Source: Clostridiaceae bacterium
Lineage (GTDB): Bacteria > Bacillota > Clostridia > Lachnospirales > Lachnospiraceae
Assembly (NCBI GenBank): GCA_910575795.1
Contig: CAJTGE010000007.1
Location: 826-64,825 of the forward strand
Direction of reading: 5' to 3'
DNA length: 64,000 nucleotides
Made by a program: the position numbers and the translations under genes. Positions 33,721 to 41,712 of this stretch are shown one piece after another (the first letter of the stretch is position 1; the number at the start of each line of letters is the position of its first letter). The notes beneath the pieces are model-generated. The model was given only the letters and a program-made list of their open reading frames with translations, was not told the DNA's origin and made no database searches.

Positions 33721-33858
33721 GCCAGCGGCAGGTTCCATATCCATAAGGAACCCGTAGAAAACCGCCGGCACTTAGCGAGGTCTTTTCGAGCTTAGTGTCC
33801 GCTGCGCTTTTCTCCGAGCGGGAGCGGGGTTCTGTTGGATATGGAACCTGACGCTGGC
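33721..33858 (-). repeat. Repeat A2, 138-bp palindromic element, opposite orientation to A1
   Basis: Terminal inverted repeats at 33721-33743 and 33836-33858 have one mismatch. Relative to A1, both arms carry the paired change TCTATA to TCCATA and TATAGA to TATGGA, so pairing is preserved. The asymmetric core runs in the opposite direction to A1. Confidence 0.85.
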
Positions 33859-33915
33859 GTCCCCCTCACGATCCCCCACGGCAAGCACACATTTATGGCA
33901 AAAAAGGAGCAGAAC

Positions 33916-34473
33916 ATGAAAAACAGAATCAAAATCCCAGATCTGGCGGCCGCGCTTATCTGCATGACAGCCTTCGGCATCGCCTGCGCCTACCCGGACA
34001 TGGTGCGGCACACAACCCCTGTCCTGTGGGCGGCGGGCCTTATGGCAATGGCTCTGGCTGCCCTGTCATTGACTGCCCCGCAGAAAAAGGGAAAAAAGCT
34101 TTCTTACCAGGAAGAGCCTTCTCCTAAAACGGATCTGATCACGGAGCTCGTCCTTTTAAATGAGGAGGACGGGGATCTGGCGGTATGGGACATGTACGGC
34201 AGGACGTCGGCGCTGATTGGCCGGGATGTGAAGGAAAATGAGGTGGATATTGACCTGGGACAGGGGCCTTATGCGGGGATGGCGGATACCGAACACGCGG
34301 TGCTGAATTTTTCGGCAGGGAGCTGGTATGTGGAGGATCTGGGGAGCGCGAACGGGCTGCGGCTTAAGAAGGCGGCGGACGGGAGGATGTACCATCTCTC
34401 GCCGGACATGCCGTGCAGGCTGGAAAAGGGGGACTGCCTGTATGTGGGGATGAACCGGCTTTTGCTGAGGTAG
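33916..34473 (+). CDS. Membrane FHA-domain protein
   Basis: From the ATG at 33916 (AAGGAG nine bases upstream) the protein has 185 residues. Two N-terminal membrane helices (about 8-28 and 38-56) precede a cytoplasmic forkhead-associated domain with the phosphothreonine-binding features ALIGRD near residue 96 and EDLGSANGLRL near 148. FHA proteins in type VI systems (Fha/TagH) couple threonine phosphorylation to assembly. This is the first of a four-gene signalling cassette: FHA, FHA, PP2C, PP2C. Confidence 0.82.
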   Translation: MKNRIKIPDLAAALICMTAFGIACAYPDMVRHTTPVLWAAGLMAMALAALSLTAPQKKGKKLSYQEEPSPKTDLITELVLLNEEDGDLAVWDMYGRTSALIGRDVKENEVDIDLGQGPYAGMADTEHAVLNFSAGSWYVEDLGSANGLRLKKAADGRMYHLSPDMPCRLEKGDCLYVGMNRLLLR

Positions 34474-34559
34474 GGCAGCCGTCCAGGGGAAACGTCCGGG
34501 CGGGCCTGCTGGCCGGCTTCGGGGGGATAATATTGTAAAAGTTCGGAGGAGAAAGGGAT

Positions 34560-35084
34560 ATGAGCAGTAATCTGATCCGGTGCCAGAACGGGCATCTGTT
34601 TTCTGCCAGGCGGTATGGTACGGTGTGCCCGTTCTGTAATATTGAGACGGCGACAAAGGAGAAGAAGGAGCTGGGGGCGGCGTCAGCGGACGGGGAGGCC
34701 CTGGAGGAGCTTTTGCTGGCGCAGGAGGAGATTCCGGTGTGCGGCTGGCTCGTGTGTATTTCCGGGCCCAGGCAGGGAAAGGATTATAAGATCCGTTCCG
34801 GGAAGAATTTTATCGGCCGCGCGGACGATATGGATATCCAGATACTGGGAGATAATAAGATTTCCAGGAGGAACCACGGCGTGGTGGTGTTTGACCCCAA
34901 GAAGCGGCAGACTGTGCTCCTGCCCGGGGACAGCAATGGGCTTGTGTACCACAATGAGGCGGCTGTCTATACGCCGACGGTGCTGGATTCCTATGATGTG
35001 ATTGAGATGGGGGACAGCCGGTTTGTGTTTGTGCCGTTCTGCGGGGACAATTTTATGTGGGAAGAGAGAGGGCAGGGCGTATGA
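34560..35084 (+). CDS. Zinc-ribbon plus FHA-domain protein
   Basis: The 174-residue soluble protein has an N-terminal Cys/His knuckle (IRCQNGHLFSARRYGTVCPFC; the first residues in short are CxNGH and CPFC) and a C-terminal FHA domain (about 62-160) with FIGRADDMDIQI, ISRRNHGVVVFD and GDSNGLVY, retaining the Arg, Ser-Arg and His/Asn that contact phosphothreonine. Its stop overlaps the next start (ATGA), so it is coupled to the phosphatase. GGAGGAGAAAGG precedes the start. Confidence 0.85.
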   Translation: MSSNLIRCQNGHLFSARRYGTVCPFCNIETATKEKKELGAASADGEALEELLLAQEEIPVCGWLVCISGPRQGKDYKIRSGKNFIGRADDMDIQILGDNKISRRNHGVVVFDPKKRQTVLLPGDSNGLVYHNEAAVYTPTVLDSYDVIEMGDSRFVFVPFCGDNFMWEERGQGV

Positions 35085-35917
35085 GAGTTCCGGAAATGGC
35101 GGTGGCGGCTTTGCTTGCGCCTGCCTTTTTGTATCTTGTGTTCCGCATGGGCCAGGTGCTTTTGGGGAGCGGGCGGGGGATGCGCGCGGGTTTTGAGGTT
35201 GGGGCTTCTAAGACGATTGGGGACCGGGAGACGCAGGAGGACGCTTTTGGCATCCGGGAGCTGGAGGACGGCGTGATGGCTGTCCTGGCGGACGGGATGG
35301 GGAAGAGCTTTGGCGGGAAGCTGGCCGCGGAGACGGCGGTGGAGGCGTTTTTACAGGTGTTTGGGGATGAGGCGGCCGCTTATAATCCTCAATATTCCTT
35401 CCGCAAGGCGTTTAACGGGGCGAACCGTGAGATTTTAAAACGGCTTAACGGGGTGCAGGGCTGCGCTTCGGTTACGGCGGCGCTGGTGAAGGGGAGGAAG
35501 CTCTATTATGCGGCGGCAGGGGATGTGAAGGCGGCGGTGTACCGCGGCGGCGAGCTGGTCCCTGTCTCGTCCGGGCATACCATCAGCGCCCTGGCGCGGC
35601 AGAAGTATGAGGAGGGCAGGCTGACGCGCGAGGAGGCGTTATCCCTCCTGGACCGCCACCGCCTCTATAATTTCGTTGGCCGGGACGGCTTTAAGGATAT
35701 CGAGTTTTTTGACACGCCCATCAGCCTGTACGGGGGCGAATATGTGCTCCTGATGAGCGACGGCCTGTATGGGACGGCCAGGTGGAAGGATATGGAGGAC
35801 TGCCTGGAGGGCGCGGGGGACTGCCAGACAAAGGCGTACGCCCTGATCGAGCTGGTGAACCGGAGCCAGGCCGCGGACAGGGATAATGCCTCGGCGGTGC
35901 TGGTGAAATGCCGGTGA
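35081..35917 (+). CDS. PP2C-type protein phosphatase, membrane-anchored
   Basis: A single N-terminal membrane helix (residues 3-22) is followed by a PPM/PP2C domain with the metal-binding aspartates in GDRETQEDAFG, LADGMGKSFGG, MSDGLYG and DRDNASAVLV (278 residues from ATG 35081). In type VI systems PppA-like phosphatases reverse Fha phosphorylation and dampen firing; that role is proposed here because two FHA genes lie immediately upstream. No Ser/Thr kinase gene is present in the window. Confidence 0.87.
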   Translation: MRVPEMAVAALLAPAFLYLVFRMGQVLLGSGRGMRAGFEVGASKTIGDRETQEDAFGIRELEDGVMAVLADGMGKSFGGKLAAETAVEAFLQVFGDEAAAYNPQYSFRKAFNGANREILKRLNGVQGCASVTAALVKGRKLYYAAAGDVKAAVYRGGELVPVSSGHTISALARQKYEEGRLTREEALSLLDRHRLYNFVGRDGFKDIEFFDTPISLYGGEYVLLMSDGLYGTARWKDMEDCLEGAGDCQTKAYALIELVNRSQAADRDNASAVLVKCR

Positions 35918-35984
35918 AGGCGCCGGCGGGGTGGGCGGCGTTTGAGAGAGGATGAAGGTTGGCAGGGTTGGAGGAGACGGGCCG

Positions 35985-37892
35985 ATGCGCAAGCAGAACA
36001 GTACATTTAAGACAGGATTTATTTCCGAGGCCGGATCGGAGCTTAAGAACCATGATTATTTTGCCTTTGTGGAGCTGGAGGACTACGCGTGCTATGTCAT
36101 CGCGGACGGGCTGAATGACATGCCGGACGCGGACAGCGCCAGGCTGGCGACGCAGGCTATTATACTGGCCTTCCAGGCGTCGCCTTCGATGAGGAAGCGG
36201 GCCATCCGCTCGTACCTGGAGGCAGCGGACCGGGCCCTTGGCGGGGCGGACGGCCGGGAGCGGCTGAAGGCGTCGGCCACGGTGTTGGTGACGGATTATG
36301 TGCGCCTGCGCTACGGCTATGCCGGGAATACGCGCCTGCGCCTGTACCGGGACGGGCATGTCGTGGAGGAGACAAGGGATATGTCCCTTGGAAGCGACTT
36401 AACGAGGGAGCGGGAGCTGCCGGAGGACGCGCTTTCCAGGCATGAGGAGAGGAATAACCTGTTTTCCTATTTAGGGCAGGGCGCGGGCTTTGCGCCCGCT
36501 GTGTCAAAGCGGATCCGCCTGAATAACGGGGATATCGCGGCCCTGTATACACGCGGGATCTGGGAAAACTTAGACAGCGGGGAGCTGGACGATGTATTTT
36601 CGGAGGCAAAGGATGATCCAAAGGAATGCCTTGACCTGGCGGAGGACCTTTTGTTGTCCAAGCAGCCGTCCAGGCTGGAAAATTATACGCTGGCGGCGGT
36701 ATTTGCGGATAAGGTGTTCCAGGATCCGAACCGGAAGCGGCGGATCCGGAAGATAGCCGCCGTCTGTGTGACGGCGCTGACCGTGGCTTTGACGGTGGGT
36801 ATGGTAGCGTGGGTGTTTGTAAGCCGGCGCAGGAAGCAGACGGAGGAGATGCAGCGGCGCTATGCGAATACGATTGAGTATATCCAGGACGCGAATTTTA
36901 TCCGCGCCGCCGAGGAGTGTGAGAAGGCGCTGGGGCTGGCGGAGAAGCTGAAGCTTAAGAAGCCGCTTAAGGAGCTGTCGGATTACCAGAAGCTTATCGA
37001 GGCGGTGAACGCGGCGGAGGACAGCTTCGGGGGCGGGAAGTATGAGGAGGCGCAGGCCGCGTATGTGACGGCAAAGGAGCGCTCCCGCTATGCGGACCGG
37101 CTGGCGGACGCGTATATTGACAGGCGGCTGGAGGCGATCACGGATTACCTGTCGGTATTTGACTATATCCAGTTGGGGGATACGCTGGCGGCGCAGGGAG
37201 ACTTTGCGCGCGCGGAGGAAAAGTACCTGCAGGCAAAGAGCCTGGCCACCAGGACGTATTTTGAGGAGGGCCGGAAGGATGCGCTCGACTGCCTGGACGC
37301 TTTGTATGAGAGCCGGCAGAAGGCCGAGGAGGCGGATACGGAACAGGCAAAGGAGAAGGCGGTGAATGAGACAGGGGCCGCGCAGCTCGCCGCCGAGGGG
37401 GATAAGGCTTTTGCGGAAGGGGATTACGGGAGCGCCGGGGCGTACTATGCCATGGCGCTTGAAAAGTATCTGGATATGGGCGATGAGGCGCACGCAGAGC
37501 TGATCCGCGCGAGGATTGCCTCAAGCGGGCAGAAGTCGGAGGAGAATGAGGAGAAGGAGCGCCAGGCCGCGGAGTATGAACAGGCCGCAAAGACCCAGGA
37601 GGCCCTTGGGAATGAGATGGAGGCGAAGAAGCAGTATCTGTTTGCGAGGAATGCGTACCGGGAGCTGAAAATGGATGATAAGGCGGCGGAGATCGACGGG
37701 CGGCTGGCCCTGCTGGAGCTGGAGCTTGAGAGGAAGAAGGAGGAAGAGGAGAAGAAGGAGACGGGAGACAGGGGAGAGACGGAGGAGGACGGGATGAACG
37801 GGCCGGGGGGAGACGGCGGCAGAGGAGATGCAGGGGATGCGGGCGGTTCTGGGGGGCCGGCCGGAGGCAGGAAGGAGGATGGAGAGGGATGA
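35985..37892 (+). CDS. PP2C-like phosphatase domain joined by a membrane helix to a repeat-rich tail
   Basis: From the ATG at 35985 (GGAGGAG eight bases upstream; the in-frame ATG at 35952 has none) the product is 635 residues. Residues 1-235 are PP2C-like (FISEAGSELKNHDYF, CYVIADGLNDMPDAD), but the third and fourth metal motifs are altered (IAALYTRGIWENL in place of SDG), so activity is uncertain. A membrane helix spans about 258-280. The outer 350 residues are helical, rich in Ala/Glu/Lys, with TPR-like units (FARAEEKYLQAKSLA, YGSAGAYYAMALEKYLD) and a Gly/Glu-rich end. It could sense or scaffold outside and signal inside. The ATGA overlap couples it to the next gene. Confidence 0.78.
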   Translation: MRKQNSTFKTGFISEAGSELKNHDYFAFVELEDYACYVIADGLNDMPDADSARLATQAIILAFQASPSMRKRAIRSYLEAADRALGGADGRERLKASATVLVTDYVRLRYGYAGNTRLRLYRDGHVVEETRDMSLGSDLTRERELPEDALSRHEERNNLFSYLGQGAGFAPAVSKRIRLNNGDIAALYTRGIWENLDSGELDDVFSEAKDDPKECLDLAEDLLLSKQPSRLENYTLAAVFADKVFQDPNRKRRIRKIAAVCVTALTVALTVGMVAWVFVSRRRKQTEEMQRRYANTIEYIQDANFIRAAEECEKALGLAEKLKLKKPLKELSDYQKLIEAVNAAEDSFGGGKYEEAQAAYVTAKERSRYADRLADAYIDRRLEAITDYLSVFDYIQLGDTLAAQGDFARAEEKYLQAKSLATRTYFEEGRKDALDCLDALYESRQKAEEADTEQAKEKAVNETGAAQLAAEGDKAFAEGDYGSAGAYYAMALEKYLDMGDEAHAELIRARIASSGQKSEENEEKERQAAEYEQAAKTQEALGNEMEAKKQYLFARNAYRELKMDDKAAEIDGRLALLELELERKKEEEEKKETGDRGETEEDGMNGPGGDGGRGDAGDAGGSGGPAGGRKEDGEG

Positions 37893-38443
37893 AGTATTTT
37901 GAAGTGCAGGATACGCCGGAGCTTAAGTATGCGCCGAGATTGAGGAACTGGTATGGGAAATTTGATGTGAGGAATATATGCCCTGAAGGCTACCCCAGAT
38001 TACCTGAAAGGGAACTCTTTTTTATAGAACCATCAGAAAAAACGATGTTTACTGACATCATTTTATCCCCCTTTCTGTTAGTTTCTGAAATGATCCGGGA
38101 GGTACTTCACATGTACCGTGAACCTTGCTTTTTCCGGGATATCATTTTGCTTGATCAAAGTAATGGGAGATCAAAAATGTATTATCTGCCGGTACTGGAT
38201 GAGACAAGGAGAATTCAGATGTATAAGAAGGTATATAAAAACGGAATTTGTATATCAGAACATAGGCCGTCGGAATACAAACCCATTCAGATTGACAGAA
38301 ATTTTTTCTGGATCCGCGGTGCAAAGAAAAGGCATATTATTATATCAATGGATATGGCTGAAAGCCTGCTCCGGAGAAATGTGGCGGGGCTGGGGCTTGA
38401 GGAAGTGGAGTTATACGATACGTTTAAGGAGGAGATACGATGA
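37889..38443 (+). CDS. Uncharacterised protein, paralogue of 58046-58573
   Basis: I do not recognise the family. This 184-residue soluble protein and its paralogue at 58046 share a central FxD(I/V)ISxPxxLVSExxxxVL segment and a C-terminal MDMAESLLRRNVAG / LDVAESLLRRDLKG helix. The pair each sit at the front of a spike/tip module, immediately before a VgrG gene here and before a PAAR-like gene there. That position suggests an adaptor or loading factor; an immunity role is also possible. Both ends overlap neighbours by four bases. Codon use is visibly more AT-rich than in the preceding phosphatases. Confidence 0.75.
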   Translation: MKYFEVQDTPELKYAPRLRNWYGKFDVRNICPEGYPRLPERELFFIEPSEKTMFTDIILSPFLLVSEMIREVLHMYREPCFFRDIILLDQSNGRSKMYYLPVLDETRRIQMYKKVYKNGICISEHRPSEYKPIQIDRNFFWIRGAKKRHIIISMDMAESLLRRNVAGLGLEEVELYDTFKEEIR

Positions 38444-39825
38444 GAGAGGAACGGCTGCTTGTGCATCCATTTGAAGATATGCAAATTTTGGACTATACAT
38501 CTGTACAACAGGAAAACGAACATGCGCGCGCCAGAATCAGAGGAATGATACCATTTGATAAAAAAGACAGGTATGCAGATACGGCAAGAAAGGAGCTGTG
38601 GCTGCAAATCGTCGCCTTATCAGCCCAGGGTGAAGAAATCTTATTTTATGGCATAGCGGATCACGTGCGGATTGAGGTCAGAAGCGGAACTGCTATGATG
38701 GATGTCAGCGTTTCTTCAGGAACGCTGCTGATGGATATACAAAGACATACCAGGAGTTTCCAGGATGAGGAATTTACATATGGGGATTTGCTGGATATCT
38801 GTAATGAGGAATATCCGGAAGCGGGAAAGATTATGACAGAAGGAAAGGGCAGGAAAATTCCTCATTTCATTATGCAATACCAGGAAACAGACTGGTCTTT
38901 TATTAAACGGCTGGCTTCGATGAATAAGGCGGTTGTGTTTGCAGATTGCTTTACAAAAGGCGAGAAATACCATTTTGGAATTCCATGCAGAAAGGCCCAG
39001 TCAGAGGATGAGAAGTTGGATCGCCGGATCCAATATGATATTCAGGAATATTGGATCCGAAAAAAGAATGGCCTGGGGATCCGTGCGGAGGATATGGCCT
39101 CTTATATATGGGAAAGCCGTGAAATGCATAAATTAGGGGAAGAAATGCTTGTGGATGGAAGACATCTGCTGATATGGAAAGTGGAATCCCGTATGAAAGG
39201 AAATGAGCTTTACCATACCTGCTATATGAAACCGCGTTCCGGTTTTCAGGTTCCTGTGGCACAAAATCCGTATTTGTCAGGGAGCTCTTTGTCAGGAAAG
39301 GTTAAAAAGGTCAGGAGGGAAAGGGTTCAGATTGAAATAGGAGATGATGAACATAAAAATCAGAAAAAATTGCGCTGGTTTTCATTCTCCACGGTCTATT
39401 CATCAGCGGACGGGACGGGCTGGTACTGTATGCCGGAAACAGGCGATACGATCCGTCTGTATTTCCCAACGAACAGAGAAGAAGAAGCATATGTGGCCAG
39501 CGCATACCACGAAGAGGGGGGATCTTTAAGGACACAGCCAGAGCATAAGTTCTGGAGAAATAAAGAAGGAAAAGAGATCCGCCTGTCTCCGGACCGGATT
39601 CTGATGACGAATAATGACGGAACCTATATTGAGCTGTCTGATGAAAAGGGGATCGAAATGGTCAGCGAGGGCTCCATAACAATATGGTCAAAAGAGAGCC
39701 TGAGGATAAATGCAGGTTCTTCGATTGAACTGAGCGCCCCTAATGAGGTAACCGTGAGACAGGGGAATACAAAGATGAACCTCGGGGGAGATATTGCGAT
39801 GCAGGGGGCCAGAATCCTGCTGTAG
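38440..39825 (+). CDS. vgrG: VgrG/gpD-family spike protein 1
   Basis: The 461-residue protein has the gp27-like first half typical of VgrG/Pvc8 (RHTRSFQDEEFTYGDLLDIC, then IMQYQETDWSFIKRLAS, where the Q-E-TDW-F motif is diagnostic). An OB-like middle domain follows (WFSFSTVYSSADGTGWYCMP, the DGTGWYCMPE stretch) and a C-terminal beta-helix needle ending IELSAPNEVTVRQGNTKMNL. It lacks an added effector domain. It is translationally coupled (ATGA) to the upstream protein. A decayed paralogue lies at 56298. Confidence 0.88.
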   Translation: MREERLLVHPFEDMQILDYTSVQQENEHARARIRGMIPFDKKDRYADTARKELWLQIVALSAQGEEILFYGIADHVRIEVRSGTAMMDVSVSSGTLLMDIQRHTRSFQDEEFTYGDLLDICNEEYPEAGKIMTEGKGRKIPHFIMQYQETDWSFIKRLASMNKAVVFADCFTKGEKYHFGIPCRKAQSEDEKLDRRIQYDIQEYWIRKKNGLGIRAEDMASYIWESREMHKLGEEMLVDGRHLLIWKVESRMKGNELYHTCYMKPRSGFQVPVAQNPYLSGSSLSGKVKKVRRERVQIEIGDDEHKNQKKLRWFSFSTVYSSADGTGWYCMPETGDTIRLYFPTNREEEAYVASAYHEEGGSLRTQPEHKFWRNKEGKEIRLSPDRILMTNNDGTYIELSDEKGIEMVSEGSITIWSKESLRINAGSSIELSAPNEVTVRQGNTKMNLGGDIAMQGARILL

Positions 39826-39849
39826 AGAAATGGAAAGGGGTGTGGAAGG

Positions 39850-41118
39850 ATGATAATAAAGCTTACGGCAGATTTAGAAGTTGAGACAGAGCTTCCATTT
39901 AAAAAGGTGCTTGATTTTGGGTATTCCTGGAAGACGGATTGCCATGCGGCTCTGCATGTAAGAGGATATCTGGATAAAAGCGCTTCATGGGATGATTTTT
40001 TACAGGATGCCAGTCCCATCAAAATATGGATGGGGGAGGGGGAAGAAAGAAAAATTATTTTTGCCGGCATTATAGCCGGATTGGAGATACAGGATGAAGG
40101 AAACCTGGAGCTGGCGGCGGTGTATGCCGCATCAGCCTCCATTTTGTTAGATTGTGAGAAATCCAGCCGCTCTTTCCAGAATACAGAAAAAACATATGGG
40201 GAAGTTGCCAGGGAAGCGGCAGGGATATGTGGGGGCAGCGTCATACGAAACAGAGAACAGGACAGAAAAATAGAAGAACCGGTTATTCAATATGAAGAGA
40301 CAGCATGGCAGCTTGCGGCTGGTCTGGCCGCCCGGGTGGGAACCTGCATCATTCCGGATATAGCGACCGGGAGGCCGAATTTCTGGTTTGGCATGCGGAA
40401 AGGGAGCGAGATTTTACCTTTCTCTGAGGAAGAATACACGATGGATTTGTTTCCATCTGGAAAATACAGCCCGGTTCATTATGAAGCCGAAGGCCGGAAC
40501 CACGCCTGTATTGGGGATACGCTTGTTTATCTGAACCGGAAGCTGGTTATAACAGAAGTAGAAGGCCGCTATGAGAACGGTGAAGCGACGTTCAGATATG
40601 TTATGAGGGAGGCGGGGGAAGCTCGGAAGGATATACCAGTGTGCCATACCGCCGCCGGGCTGGGGCTGTGGGGAACTGTCATGGAGGTAAAGGGGGAATC
40701 CCTGAGGCTTGCATTAGATATTGATGGAGGCAGGGAAACAGGGAATTATTTTTATCCATGGCAGCCGGATACAGGGAATGCCCTTTATGCAATGCCGGAA
40801 GCGGGAGCCAGGGCGCTTTTGTATTTTTATCATGCGGATAAGACAGATGGGGCAGTGATCCATTGTATCAACAAAAAGGATGCTGAAAAGGATTATAAGA
40901 AACGGGCTCTTGATACCGAAGCCGGAAACGGGCTTCATTTATGGGATGAGGAAGCAGGCGTATACAGGGGAGATAAGCATAAAATGGAGCTGGGAAATTC
41001 TACGATTGCCGCGAAGACACAGAAGGAGATGGAAGTCACAGCCGGAGGTTCCGTCTTTTTGAGAGGACGGAGGATTATGATAAAGACATCCGGGGAATTC
41101 AATATCAGCCAGGCATAG
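39850..41118 (+). CDS. VgrG/gpD-family spike protein 2
   Basis: This 422-residue protein is a divergent second spike subunit: SSRSFQNTEKTYGEVAREAA and VIQYEETAWQLAAGLAARVG mark the gp27-like region, FYPWQPDTGNALYAMPEAGA the OB-like region, and KHKMELGNSTIAAKTQKEME the needle. It is closer to the N-terminal part of the 938-residue protein at 59386 than to spike 1, so two spike lineages exist. Spikes 1 and 2 may form a mixed hub. AAAGGGGTG precedes the start. Confidence 0.83.
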   Translation: MIIKLTADLEVETELPFKKVLDFGYSWKTDCHAALHVRGYLDKSASWDDFLQDASPIKIWMGEGEERKIIFAGIIAGLEIQDEGNLELAAVYAASASILLDCEKSSRSFQNTEKTYGEVAREAAGICGGSVIRNREQDRKIEEPVIQYEETAWQLAAGLAARVGTCIIPDIATGRPNFWFGMRKGSEILPFSEEEYTMDLFPSGKYSPVHYEAEGRNHACIGDTLVYLNRKLVITEVEGRYENGEATFRYVMREAGEARKDIPVCHTAAGLGLWGTVMEVKGESLRLALDIDGGRETGNYFYPWQPDTGNALYAMPEAGARALLYFYHADKTDGAVIHCINKKDAEKDYKKRALDTEAGNGLHLWDEEAGVYRGDKHKMELGNSTIAAKTQKEMEVTAGGSVFLRGRRIMIKTSGEFNISQA

Positions 41119-41132
41119 CAGGGGGAGATACT

Positions 41133-41699
41133 ATGGAATATTATGATGAGGAATTGCTGGAGGCAAAAAGGGAGCTGGAACGGAAAAAGTACACTACTCT
41201 GGAGACAGGAATGTATGCGGGCGAAGAATTGATACAGTTTGCAGACAGAACATTACCAGGATCAGACATCTGCTTACCATTGCCGGTACGTTTTGTTGAA
41301 ATGCCGGAATTCGTCCGCGCGGTAAAATATCCGTCGGGTTATGCTCCGAAATGGATCATGACAAGCCTTGACACCCTGGTGAACTTTGCCTTTAATCGTT
41401 TGGATATAAAAGATGGGGATATAAAAGCAATGGGAAACCAGTTTCAAAGGGCGCTGCGGAACCTGAACCCATCGATCCGCATGAAGGAGCCGGTTTTGTC
41501 CGGCACAGGGCAGGGCAATGAAATGCTGTGGTTTGATTACACAGGATACAGCCTGGACGGGCAGAGCTACAACCGAGTTTATCTGATAAAAATGAAAGGT
41601 TCTGTGCTTCATGGGGTATTTAACTGTGAGTTAAAGGACAAAGAAAAATGGGAAATGATTGTGGAAAAGGTTTTTATGGCAGTAGAAGAAGGATGCTGA
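41133..41699 (+). CDS. DcrB/EagR-like candidate effector chaperone
   Basis: The 188-residue protein ends in a motif shared with 55792: MLWFDYTGYSLDGQSYNRVY, then HGVFNCELKDKEKWEMIVEK. The WFDY-LDG-YN pattern and the final FNC-W helix recall DUF1795/DcrB-type proteins, which include the Eag chaperones that load membrane effectors onto VgrG. It sits between a spike and a PAAR-like tip gene, the right place for a loader. The assignment is by pattern and context only. Confidence 0.6.
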   Translation: MEYYDEELLEAKRELERKKYTTLETGMYAGEELIQFADRTLPGSDICLPLPVRFVEMPEFVRAVKYPSGYAPKWIMTSLDTLVNFAFNRLDIKDGDIKAMGNQFQRALRNLNPSIRMKEPVLSGTGQGNEMLWFDYTGYSLDGQSYNRVYLIKMKGSVLHGVFNCELKDKEKWEMIVEKVFMAVEEGC

Positions 41700-41712
41700 G
41701 AGGGGAAGGGAT

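Noticed and set aside
32881-33858. Inverted A elements as ends of an insertion sequence or composite transposon
   Set aside because: There is no transposase between them, the core asymmetry is the only sign of orientation and single copies occur elsewhere.
37889-38443. Assignment of the 184-residue protein to the Imm11/DUF1629 immunity family
   Set aside because: A loose LVSE-like motif suggested it, but the match is weak and its position before a spike rather than after an effector argues against it.
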